From NCBI GenBank assembly GCA_021018995.1, contig CM037588.1, positions 143,921,725-143,985,724 on the forward strand: a DNA stretch of 64,000 nucleotides, in the 5' to 3' direction. Positions 34,426 through 44,956 of this stretch are shown one piece after another; within the stretch, counting starts at the first letter, position 1; every line of letters starts with the position of its first letter. The notes below the pieces were generated by a model. The model did not search any database. It was given only the letters and a program-made list of their open reading frames with translations, and was not told the DNA's origin. This DNA is from Chloranthus sessilifolius (lineage: Eukaryota > Streptophyta > Magnoliopsida > Chloranthales > Chloranthaceae). Both the position numbers and the translations under genes were made by a program.

Positions 34426-34797
34426 GCACGGACGTCCGTAAGATTATGCACGGACGTCCGTAAGATTATGCACGGACGTCCGTATAATCTCTAAGATCCG
34501 TGAAAACCATTTTCAGCCGTTAAATAAAAACACAAGTTGCTTTGGGTTTCGAACCTATGGACGTCCGTTGTGACATGCACGGACGTCCGTGGATGATTTA
34601 AATGCATGCAGTTAGAATAACTGTAGATGTGCCATTGGAAATTGAAACGACCATTGAATTTGCGGACATCCGATCGAAAATGACAGTAAGGTATTCAATA
34701 TACGGATGTCCGGATTGATACACGGGCGTCCAGACAGAAAGTGGCATTACGTATATAGAAGGACGGACGTCCGTGAATGCATCACGAACGACCATGA
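34426..34797. promoter_or_regulatory. CACGGACGTCCGTG palindrome cluster upstream of copia third ORF
   Basis: About nine sites, three of them in near-perfect tandem at 34426-34483. They start about 90 bp upstream of the third-ORF start. Decayed copies include ACGGATGTCCG (CpG to TpG) and ACGGGCGTCC. Same motif as in the LTRs. Confidence 0.75.
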
Positions 34798-35648
34798 CAC
34801 TTAAGCGTAAATAGCCAAAAAAAGAAAGAAATTCAGAAAATAATTCAAATTCTTAACTCAAGAAACATACTGAATCCCTGAAAAATTTAAAGATTCAAGA
34901 TGAACACAATAAATTTACTTGTTGAACAAATAATATAAACATCCTGAAATATAAGCAATTAGCCCTTGAGCTGATTAAAATTAACATCAATTTGATCATA
35001 GGCAACAGAAGAATTAGGATAGTTAATAAAGAAAACCTGTTGAAGATCTTCGGAAATTGCAACAAAGATGATTACAACTCAAAATATTTAATATGAGTAG
35101 TGAAAATTTTTATTTTGATATAATTTAAAAAATTATCTCTCCAACCTATTTAAGCTTTCTAAAAAGACTTTTAACAAGCTTTAGAACATTGACTCCCAAC
35201 TAGATAGTTTAGGGCAATAGATTTTAAAAAATCCCATTGGTTTTACTTGCTCGAGTCAATTAGGCAATAAGGTAGAGAAAACAATTATTTTAACATAAAT
35301 GCTCAAGCTTACTTGCTTTCTAATCGACTCATGTAGCGAGTGTTTGGCCAATGACTCCTAATCCAGTTGGCTCAGGACATTGAATATAAAATACTCCAAC
35401 GGGCTTAATAACTCGAGTCGAAAAGGTAAAATGTAAGAAGCACAAATTGAATTTATATAGAAAGGCAAAAGAAACTCTATTCAAGTTTCAACAGTGTTGC
35501 AATTGACCCTTAATAAAAGATACAATATAGACATTCAAAGTGTGTCAAAGTAAATCCTGAAATTTTCAAGAAAACAATAATTTCTTGATAAAAAAGCATT
35601 AAAAAAATATATTTACAAATAACATATATACAAAGTTTTGATGACAAA
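34798..35648. other. Copia pol to third-ORF spacer
   Basis: AT-rich, no gene seen. Two short imperfect copies of an ACTCCYAACTAGATAG / CTCCTAATCCAGTTGG segment occur at about 35189 and 35356. Confidence 0.4.
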
Positions 35649-37300
35649 TTAATCGATGAAGCATAAACCAATGGATTTTCGAAGAAATTCAAACAGAACA
35701 AAATCCAAGGGTTTTGTAAAAATATCAGCCAATTGTAATTGAGTGTCTATGTGCTCAAGGAGAATAATTTATCTTCCACCAAATCACGTATGAAGTGGTG
35801 TCGGATATCAATGTGTTTAGTCCTAGAGTGTTATACAAGATTTTCAGAAATACAAATAGCATTGGTGTTATCACAAAACAAGGTCATTACACCTTGAGAA
35901 ATTCCATAATCAGACAAAATTTGCTTCATCCATAAGAGTTGAGTACACCCATTTCTAGCAGAAATATATTCTGCTTCAGCAGTGGACAAAGAAACCGAAG
36001 CTTGTTTCTTGCTGAGCCAAGACACAAGACAATTACCGATATAAAAGCAACCACCACTAATGCTTTTACGATCATCAAAATTACCGGCCCAATCAGAGTC
36101 GAAAAAACCTATGATATGAGGCGTGGTATCGAAGGGATACCAGAGACCTAACTCTAATGTTCCGTTAACATAACGGATGACACGTTTAAGCACAGTTAGA
36201 TGAGATTCCTTAGGGGCTGCCTGGAATCTAGTGCACATACTAACACTATAAGCAATATCCAGTCGACTAACAGTTAGATAGAGAAGACTACCTATCATGC
36301 CTCTATATAGAGTTTCTCCAACAGATTTACCATTTACATCTTTTGACAATTTCACAGATGTACTCATTGGAGTGCGGGCTGGTTTACTTGATTCTAAACC
36401 AAATTTTTTTACAAGTTCTTTTGCATATTTGGATTGAGTAATGAAAATGCAAGAGGAACACTGTTTAATTTGAAGACCTAAAAAATAGTTTAATTCACAA
36501 AATAAACTCATTTCAAATTCATTGCTCATTAGAGTTTGAAACTTATGCGCATTTAAGTGAAGTGTGGATCCAAAAATAATATCATCAACGTAAATTTGAG
36601 CAACAATTAAATGAGATGATTCTTCTTTTAAAAATAAAGTTTTTTCCACACTACCACGTTTAAAACCGTTATTGATTAAATATTTTATAAGTCTATCATA
36701 CCAAGCACAAGGTGCTTGTTTCAAACCATATAACGCTTTTTTAAGTTGAAAAACATCAAAAGCATGATGTGGATCTTCAAACCCTTTAGGTTGTTCCACA
36801 TACACTTCCCCAGTTAGAAAATCATTCAAAAGGCACTCTTTACCTCTATTTGATATAATTTAAACTTTAAATGATATGCCATTGCCAAAATTATACGAAT
36901 GGACTCAAGTCTAGCCACAGGTGCAAATGTTTCATGAAAGTCAATGCCTTCAACCTGTGTAGCCTTGAGCCACCAATCTTGCTTTATTTCTAATAATTTT
37001 ACCTTCTTCATTAGTTTTATTTTTGAAAATTCATTTCATACTAATGATTCTAATGTTTGGGGGTCTAGAAATAAGTTCCCACACATCATTTCTTTTAAAT
37101 TGAGTGAGCTCTTCTTGCATAACAATAACCCAATGCTCATCAAGAAGAGCTTCTTTAATATTTTTTGGTTCAAGATTTAATGTGTAACATACATAATATA
37201 GAAGATTTGAAAGATTTTTAAATTTTCTCCTAGTCATCAGTTTGGTGAAGACATCACCAACGATTTCACTTGGAGGATGACTTCTCATATCACGAGCATA
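35649..37300 (-). pseudogene. Copia reverse transcriptase and RNase H
   Basis: The start region at 37031-37288 reads HWVIVMQEELTQFKRNDVW. It continues with WWLKATQVEGIDFHETFAPVARLESIR, GLKQAPCAWYDRL, the catalytic IYVDDIIFGST, FEMSLFCELNYFLGLQIKQ, and the RNase H motifs DSDWAGNFDDRKSISGG, LSTAEAEYISA and FCDNTNAI. A TAA replaces the CAA/CAG expected after ENLV. The tail (RTKHIDIR... to GLCFID) continues to 35649. Frame breaks near 36830 and 37015 also disable it. Confidence 0.85.
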
Positions 37301-37508
37301 GGAGGGTCTATGTCAAGACTCATTTTCAGAGATATTGTTGTGTATTTTCTACATCATATCTTCAGTGATATTGGTTGTAGTGTGTGTAGAATTTTCATTG
37401 TTAGATGAAAAGTTAGTGTTATCAAGCCATATTTTTTTCATGATTAACAGGAACAATAAGAATTTTATCATCAATATCTCTATTTAAAACAGTAGAAGAA
37501 TAGGATTT

Positions 37509-38348
37509 TTAATCTTTTACAATAACATTCACTGATTCAATGACAGTAAGAGTTCTTAAGTTAAAAATCCTATAAGCCCTACTGTTCAAAGAGTAACCAA
37601 GAAAATTTTCATTGTCAGTTTTAGCATCAAATTTATTAAGAGATTCACGATCCCTTAAAATATAACAAGCACTACCAAAGACACGAAAATAACGAACTTG
37701 AGGTTTTTTATCATTCCATATTTCATATGGAGTCTTAGTAGTGTTGGGTCTAAGGTACACATGATTTGATATGTACCAAGCAGTACTAATGGCCTCATCC
37801 CACAGATTTTTAGCGACATTGTTAGCATTTAACATAACCCTAGTCATTTCTTGAAGTACCCTATTTTTCCTCTCAATCATACCATTTTGTTGAGGTATGT
37901 GAGGAGCAAAAAACTCATACTTTATTCCATTTGAGGCACAATATTTAGCAAAAGATAAATTTTCAAATTCTTTACCATGATCATTACGAATTCGAACAAT
38001 AGAAAGATTTTTTTCAATTTGAGTTCTTTTGAAAATTATAATAAATTCATCAAAAGCTTGAGATTTATCTCTAAAAAAAGCAATCCAAGTATACCTAGAA
38101 AAATCATCAACCAATACAAGCACATATTTCTTACCTGCTAAATTACTTGTTTTTATAGGACCTACAAGATCAAAATATATTAATTCAAGTATCCTAGAAG
38201 AAGTAGGAACATTAACTTTCTTGTGGGGAACACAGGTCTGTTTACCAATTTGGCATGCACTACAAATAGATCCATCTTGTTTACTTAATTTCGGTAAACC
38301 TTTAACAAGTTGATCAGAGGCTAATTTGTAAAGATCATTCTTATTCAT
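37509..38348 (-). pseudogene. Copia integrase
   Basis: 280 codons: the GAG-pre-integrase zinc end CSACQIGKQ, first Asp in LIYFDLVGP, second in RNDHGKEFEN, Glu in GMIERKNRVLQEM, and the C-terminal FRVFGSACYI and NFLGYSLNSRAYRIFN motifs. The D,D(35)E triad is intact. The usual SD before HG is ND. The domain joins cDNA to host DNA. It is the best preserved copia domain. Confidence 0.85.
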
Positions 38349-38366
38349 GTGGCCAAGCCTCTGATG

Positions 38367-38996
38367 TCAGATATTGATCTCATTTGTTTTAGTGATAAGG
38401 CAATTATTTTTTAGAGGATCACTAAAGGTGTACGAGTTATCAAAAGATCTAATCCCTTCAAGAACAATTTGACTATTAGAATCAACTACAGTACTCAAAT
38501 TTTTCGTAAAATTAATATTCATCCCATCATCACATAAATGGCTAATACTAATGAGATTAGTCTTAAGTCCTTCAACATAAAAGACTTCATTTAATTTATG
38601 ACATCCAAGTGCTTCAACTGTTCCTTTTCCAGTAATTTTACATGAACTTCCATTTCCGAAGGTCACATTTCCCTCCGAGCATGGACTTAGGTGGGAGAAA
38701 AATAATTTCTCACCAGTCATATGTTTGGAGCAACCACTATCAAGGAACCACTTAGATGATTCACTAACTTTTAGTGAAATATGAGCAACCTGAACAGTCA
38801 AATCAAATTTTCGAATCCAAGCACGTTTGTATTTAAGATTTGAATTATTTTGAATCACATGTTTGTTGAAATTTTTATTTGAACTACTCAACGAGATGAA
38901 TTTGTTTTTCTTCAAAGTTCGAAGGTTAGGGACGTAGTACGAAGAGTATTCAAAGGCGAATGGGCAATACACATAAGTATGCCTTCCCACCCACAA
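38367..38996 (-). pseudogene. Copia aspartic protease region
   Basis: Contains the active site WFLDSGCSKHMTG and downstream VTFGNGSS, GKGTVEALG and LISISHLCDDG, the usual order between gag and integrase in copia elements. Joined out of frame to the gag part upstream (overlap at 38912-38996). Confidence 0.8.
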
Positions 38997-40713
38997 GTAT
39001 AGCAGATTGAAACTCTTCTACTAAAGGATCTAGAAATGATAGATCTAGATTTACTTGAAGTTGGTTTAGAATTCGTAGAAAGTGATTTGATTTCTTTAAC
39101 AAATTTCGGGGCATGAGTTATCTCGGGTTTAGGATTTTTATTTACTGAATGATGATATCCAATACCTGATTTGTCTGTAGTTCTTTGACCAAAATTTAGT
39201 AATTTTTCTATTTTCTCATTAGCCTTATAAAAGTTTGAATATTTTACATAAATGGAACTAAGTTCCCTTTTTAAATTTTCATTTATTAAAGTGAGGAAAT
39301 TTACTTTATTTTCCTGTTCCATAAATTTAGAAGTGAAACACTTTACATTTTCTTGAAGAGTAATATTTTCTTGAACATCTGTTCTGACTTGAGATTGAAG
39401 ATTACTGACAATGTTTTTTAACTCAGCCACTTCCTTGGTCAATTTAATTTTTTCTTTGGTTAGATGTATTGACTCTTGATAAAGTTCACTGTAAGCATTA
39501 GTCATATCTAATACATCACCATCAATTTTAGTATCAGAAGATAGTGATGTAATAGAGTCTGTTTCAATAAGGGATGGTGTTTGAGATTGAGAATTATTAG
39601 ATTCAATAATTGAGGCCACAAAAGCTCTAAACCCATATAAGACAGGTTCAGATTCATCAGAAGATGACTCATTTGATATATCAACCTCATAAGTGGTAGC
39701 CAAGACTTTTAATTTTCCCTTATCATTTTTCTTATTAGGACATTTATTAGCATAATGCCCATAACCATGACACTTAAAGCATTGATTAGTGTCAGTAGAT
39801 TCCTTTTTAGGTTTCTTCTCAAAAGATTTAAATTTTTAATAATTCTCAAATTTTTTAAAAGGTTGTTTCTTACTTTTATAAAATTTTTTAAATTTCTTAA
39901 CAAACAAAGCAAGTTCATCTGATTTATCAGAATCACTGCTTGAATCAAACTCATCCTTAGATAATTTGAAAGCAACACTTTTAGTAGCATGATTGTCTTG
40001 AATTTTATATTTATAAATTTGTAAAGACCCGACAAGTTCATCTAAGTTTAGATTGTCAACATCTTTAGATTCAACAATGGCATTAACTTTAGATCTGAAC
40101 CGTTTAAGTAGAGACCTTAGAATTTTTCGCACAATTTTCGTGTTTGAAACAGGTTCTCATAAATTAAACGAATCATTCACAGTATCATTTAAACGAATAT
40201 AAAAATCAGAGAACTTTTCATCCTCATCCATGTGAAGATTTTCAAACTGAGATGTGAGCATTTGAAGTTTGGAAATCTTCACTGAGGAGTCCCTTCATAA
40301 GTGGTTTCGAGAATTTTTCATGCATCCTTAGCTATGGTGCAAGTACTTATTCAACGAAATTCGGAAGCAGTAACTGCTCCATATAAGCCATTAAGAGCTT
40401 TGGAGTTATAACCAAGATTATCATATTCCTAATCCGTCCATAAAGATCTAAGTTTGATAGTAGTATGTGGGATATTATCAACAACAGAAGTCATAGTTGG
40501 TGGTGACTATCCATCCTCAATAGAATACCATATGTGAGGATCCATTGAACTTAAAAATGCTCTCATCCTTGCCTTCCAGTAAGGATAATTAGAGTCATCA
40601 AACAAAGGTGGTCTAGCAGTAAGCGCACCTTCTCTAGGAAGATCGTGATATTCCAAATTTGATATTACACTTAATTTGTTAAAATTTACAAAGTGACCTT
40701 GCTCTGATTCCAA
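38997..40713 (-). pseudogene. Copia gag, broken
   Basis: Starts near 40713, with PPLFDDSNYPYWKARMRAFL typical of copia Gag and a stop soon after (SIEDG). Later pieces (39836-40132) lead to a CCHC zinc knuckle, CFKCHGYGHYANKC, at about 39730-39780. A 260-codon segment (38912-39703) then has a long heptad-like coiled coil (LTKEKIKLTKEVAELKN). At least three frame interruptions. Confidence 0.75.
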
Positions 40714-40714
40714 T
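40701..40714 (-). other. Primer binding site of the copia element
   Basis: Minus strand TTGGAATCAGAGC next to the 5' LTR, one mismatch from the initiator-Met tRNA site. Confidence 0.75.
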
Positions 40715-41365
40715 TGAAATTTGAGAATTTATAATAGTCTATAAAATTAATCAAAATTTTACTACTCACAATCACCACACAACAATAAAATGAACGCAAG
40801 TCATTTTTAACGTGAAAAACCCATCACAGGTAAAAACCACGGGATCTATCTCAGATCTAAGAAAAAATTCACTATGAACAAATAACCTTACAGTGCTTTT
40901 ATGGAATGATATGCCCTATCACTCCTCTCACCAATAATGACAGTCTCTCGCCATCATCCTATTCACAATGAACAATTCCAACAACCGTCGTCTCTCACGA
41001 AGGTCCACTTGTCTCTCACAAGCTGTACACTCTCAAAAAATGATTAGAGAAAAAACACACACATCTTTGAAATTTAAGATTCAAATGAACAAAACGTAAG
41101 TAATCTCAAAGATAGAATTTATGACCAGAATATTGAAAATGGAGGATTTTCGGATCAGTTTTTAAACTGTCCAAACTGCCTAGAATTTATAGGATTTCGA
41201 GCTACGGACGTCCGTGAATCACTCACGGTCGTCCATGAGTGCATTACGGACGTCCGTAGGTCCAAAAATGACAAACCGTTAGTCATTTAAATTTTACTTG
41301 ACAATCTTATAATTCTAAGAAGCACTACTGATTTTTGTCATTATTTTGACAATAAATATCTCACA
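40715..41365 (-). repeat. Copia element 5' LTR (right)
   Basis: 651 bp, co-linear with the left LTR. The palindromes at 41203-41258 include an intact ACGGACGTCCGT where the left copy has ACGGTCGCCCGT. Confidence 0.9.
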
Positions 41366-41676
41366 GATCTCCATCATCTTTTGTGCCACTCTTATGCATT
41401 AATGATCTTTAGATCATGCCATTTAAATCAGATGGTGTTTTCACATTACACATCTTCGCAAAGTGTCAAACCTTTCTTTTAAATTATCTATCATTAGATT
41501 CTTCATAATTAATCATGTTATTTCTTTATTTTGGACTAATAAACAGTTAATCAGTCCCCATTATAGCAGCTAGCAATTTATCTTGTCGCTTCTAGCTATA
41601 AGGGAGGTGATATTTCCACCCGTTTTCATGTGAAGAACATACACATTTCTTCCATGAAAAATCGTTGCCTTCTATA
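41366..41676. other. AT-rich intergenic DNA
   Basis: No gene. Begins with the right target-site copy GATCT. GATCTTTAGATCATG phrases resemble those near 29126-29230. Confidence 0.4.
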
Positions 41677-41975
41677 TTTTTTTTATCCCACTCTTCCACA
41701 CAATAAATTTTAAGATCACAATGTACTTATCAGATGGTTAAATATTGATTCCACGTGACATGTGAATGAACCCACTTGCGAAATGAAATAGATAAATCAA
41801 GATCAAAAGGATTATCGGGCGTAGGAAGAGAATAAGTGAGGATCTGGAACCGAATCAGTGGGGTGGTGCAAGGGGAGAGAACTCTCAATTGGATCTACCT
41901 GTTGTGTGGTTATGACCATCTGATAGTAGCACCACGATCTCAAGATTTACTATGTGGAAGATTGGGCGAAAAACA
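41677..41975. mobile_element. MITE with about 60-bp inverted repeats, copy 1
   Basis: Left arm CCCACTCTTCCACACAATAAA, right arm ending TTTACTATGTGGAAGATTGGG. The arms stay complementary through TCAGATGGT. Related to the copy at 42172-42407. Confidence 0.6.
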
Positions 41976-42171
41976 ACCATCGTTTTTTAATGATCTCAAC
42001 AAATTTTTAACTTTACTTAAATTTGGCAGCTGTAAGCCTGTCACATAAAGCCAAAATTAAACGTGTAAATTAGTAAGGGTAACAGTACTTGTGGCTGAAA
42101 ATTCTGCCCTCGAGCTTGGGGTTTACATTGTTAGAACCATTTAAAGCGGTAAATGCATGGGATTACAGATA

Positions 42172-42407
42172 TTTTTTTTCATCCCAATCTTCCACAAAGT
42201 AAATTTTGAGATCATAACCCACCTATTAGATAGTCAAATGTTGATTTCACGTTACAAACATCCTCAAAAGTCACCCGAGAACCCTTCTCATGGTATGGTG
42301 TAATCACTGTCGTTATTGGGGATGCGTGTTATGTGGAATTAAGCCGGCCTGTCTTCTAGGTTGGCCATGATCCCGATGCCTATTGTGTGGAAGATTGGGC
42401 CGAAAAT
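42172..42407. mobile_element. MITE, copy 2 of the same family
   Basis: Left arm CCCAATCTTCCACAAAGTAAA, right arm ATTGTGTGGAAGATTGGG. It is shorter than copy 1 and diverged inside. Confidence 0.6.
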
Positions 42408-42701
42408 CGATCCCAATATCTAATTTAAAGCAATTAATGATATTAATTGGAGAAAACCAAGCTACATAGATAGAAAATCAAGCTACAGAGACAGTCCAAA
42501 TTTGATTTGGTCAGCTGCATTTTTTTCAAAGAGAAATGTTAGGCAGTGGTGGGTATTTCCTGCCCTAAGGGCACGCATAGGTGAATCTTCCTACCACTTC
42601 AAACGTCTATCATGACTTTAAGTGCAGAAATTTGGGGCTCTTGCAAATACAAGTCAGTTGGGTAGATCGAGAATATTGGAAAACAACTCAACTTAATTAT
42701 G

Positions 42702-42706
<5 letters not shown>

Positions 42707-42748
<42 letters not shown>
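42707..42748. repeat. TA microsatellite
   Basis: (TA)n directly left of the MITE at 42749. Confidence 0.95.
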
Positions 42749-42750
<2 letters not shown>

Positions 42751-43127
42751 GAGCCAGTTAGGTCCTCCATTGAAGGACGGTGACCATCCTCCAAAATATA
42801 CATGGAGTTCCACGTGGCACCCAAAACATTGTTTGGGTGCCACGTGGAGTACAGGTGGACGTTTTAGATCAAATATTAAAAAAAGAAATTTCAAAAAAAA
42901 TGTTTTAAACCCACAAGTCAAAGTTTGATGGGTTTTATTGGTCCAAATTTCATAGTTCAAAAAACACACAGTGGAGATGAGTTTTCAATTTTGTCTTTTT
43001 CAAAGATGATCAAAGCAATGCACCCGAGCTCCACGTGGCATCGAAACAATGTTTTGGGTGCCACGTGAAGCTCCACGTGAAAGCTTGGAGGACAGTGACC
43101 GTCCTCCCATGGAGGACGCACACTTTT

Positions 43128-43131
<4 letters not shown>
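42749..43131. mobile_element. MITE with about 110-bp inverted repeats between TA arrays
   Basis: The arms share GTCCTCC, GGAGGACGGTCAC / GGACGGTGACCATCC, and a CCACGTGGCACCCAAAACA stretch. The arms contain several CACGTGG sites. It lies exactly between two (TA)n arrays, as expected for a TA-targeting element. Confidence 0.65.

Positions 43132-43172
<41 letters not shown>
43132..43172. repeat. TA microsatellite
   Basis: (TA)n directly right of the MITE. Confidence 0.95.
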
Positions 43173-43179
<7 letters not shown>

Positions 43180-43311
43180 GTCTCATGATTGAAACTGTTG
43201 TTGGTTGTATGCCACATAAGGTTGATATTTTAAATCACCTCATCGGACATGCAAAATAAGAGTTTGAGTCATATGTTTATTTCCCATGACTCGAATCATA
43301 TGATTATTTCC

Positions 43312-43314
<3 letters not shown>

Positions 43315-43386
<72 letters not shown>
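43315..43386. repeat. Long TA microsatellite
   Basis: About 36 uninterrupted TA units, the longest array in the window. Confidence 0.95.
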
Positions 43387-43388
<2 letters not shown>

Positions 43389-44895
43389 TCAAGTCGATGA
43401 AGGACTAATCTTCACCCAGCCAAAGGCCCATTGAAGCCCGATGGAGTGAAGACCACATCCTCATCTCTAGATTTTGTATTGGTACCATTATTTACATCCT
43501 GTCAACTTGTGACCTCACCCCATCTCCTATTGGCATGCAATCAGAGCTGGCCCTGAGGTTTTGGGGACCTGTAGCGAAATTTCGTCACCTATTATATTTA
43601 AATAATTTTTTTTCTCAAGTCAGCACCCTATTTTCAAAGAAAATCTTGATTTTTTCTCAACTTGTAAGGAACAATAGCATATAAAAGAAATCCTAATTTT
43701 TTAAAGAAAAGATAATCTAAACAAAATCCTCCCCACCCCCCCTCCTGCAGAAAAAAAACAAAAAAATCACATCAAAGTTAGTGAATCAACAACTCTTTAT
43801 TCTTTGCTGGTTACCAAGTATGGTTTATAAAAGAAGGGGAGAATACAAAGAGGAACTACTATTTCTTCTGTGCCGTCAAAAATTGACTTCCTTGAAAGAT
43901 GAAAACGTCTTCTTCTACTTTTTTTCCTTTCTATTTTTTCTATTGCATCTCGAGCTGCGGATGGAGTTATGGATGCAAGGTTTCAATGTTTGACCCAAAA
44001 CCTAAAACCAAATCGAATTGAGGAAACCAAATCAGTCTGAATTATCCCAAAAGTCGATTCTGATCAGGCCAAAATGATTTAAACTTCGTTCAATTTCGAT
44101 TTTGGCTGCCGAATAGGATGAGGAAACTGAAAAAAAATAATCCAAAACCTTGAAAAATCAAGCAAACACTTAAAAATATTTTTAAAAATCCCAAATTGCG
44201 TCGAAACCGAGACGAAAAAAATTGAAAGTTTTGGGTTTCAGTTTGAAAAAAAAACCCGGAACCAATTCATTTCGGTTTGGTTTGAAATTTTTGGTATAAA
44301 ATTAAAATACCTTTGGTTATTCTATAAGTGGTTTCTACTGAGGCTGATTTGCGTTCTCTAGAGTTAAAGCATATGAGAATAGTTGATAAGTGCTTATTGC
44401 TTACATGTTCAACTGGTTTCCTAACTCATTTACTTTTCACGTCAATTCTCTTAATGAACTTGCATTTATTACTTTGTCAAATGACTAACTCTAGTTTAAA
44501 TGAACTTGCATTTATACATAGCTTCCTGTTTAAACGTCGGCCAAAGTCATTCACACTTTATTTTTTAATAGAAAAGAGAGAATTTTAGGGCACGAGAAAA
44601 TTTCAAGTTTTCTTTAGCATTTATTAAAAATTTGAGTCTTTTTAAGTAAATTGAGGCCTTATTAAAAACATTTAGAGGCCTAATTTTAAATAAGTCTACC
44701 ATGACTTATGTGTAGAAATTTGTGGCTCCTGCAAATGCAAGTTGTACACCTCAACACATAAATTGTTTTCTATAATTGATAGATTTGACATTTGCGTTGA
44801 CGAATGATGCAACGCGGAACCCTAGTCTTCAAGGAGTAATGGCACATGCATGAACGCATCTGAATTTATCAAACATAAGCTGCTTGAAGCGTTAT
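43387..44895. other. Upstream region of the receptor kinase, no other gene seen
   Basis: AT-rich. Short open frames (for example 44328-44588) lack recognisable domains. Nothing else supported. Confidence 0.45.
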
Positions 44896-44903
44896 TATAT
44901 AAA
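44896..44903 (+). promoter_or_regulatory. Probable TATA box of the receptor kinase gene
   Basis: TATATAAA lies 30 bp before the first ATG (44933) and 54 bp before the second in-frame ATG (44957). Transcription would be expected to start near 44925-44935. That favours the second ATG as the translation start. Confidence 0.5.
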
Positions 44904-44956
44904 CCAACCAACTCATTTAACCCTTACTAAACATGTTAGTGCATGTTTCCGCAGAC

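Larger units (their letters stand above)
31983..41365 (-). mobile_element. Sirevirus-type Ty1/copia element with third ORF
   Basis: A 9.4-kb minus-strand element with equal-length LTRs (31983-32633 and 40715-41365, 651 bp each). A perfect target duplication GATCT lies at 31978-31982 and 41366-41370. Domain order gag, protease, integrase, RT, RNase H is that of copia. The RT (GLKQAPCAWYDRL, YVDDIIFGST) and the ORF after pol place it with Sireviruses (SIRE/Maximus). Several stops and frameshifts make it non-autonomous. Confidence 0.9.

Noticed and set aside
42703..43434. ORFs of repeated Tyr-Ile
   Set aside because: Translations of the TA microsatellites.
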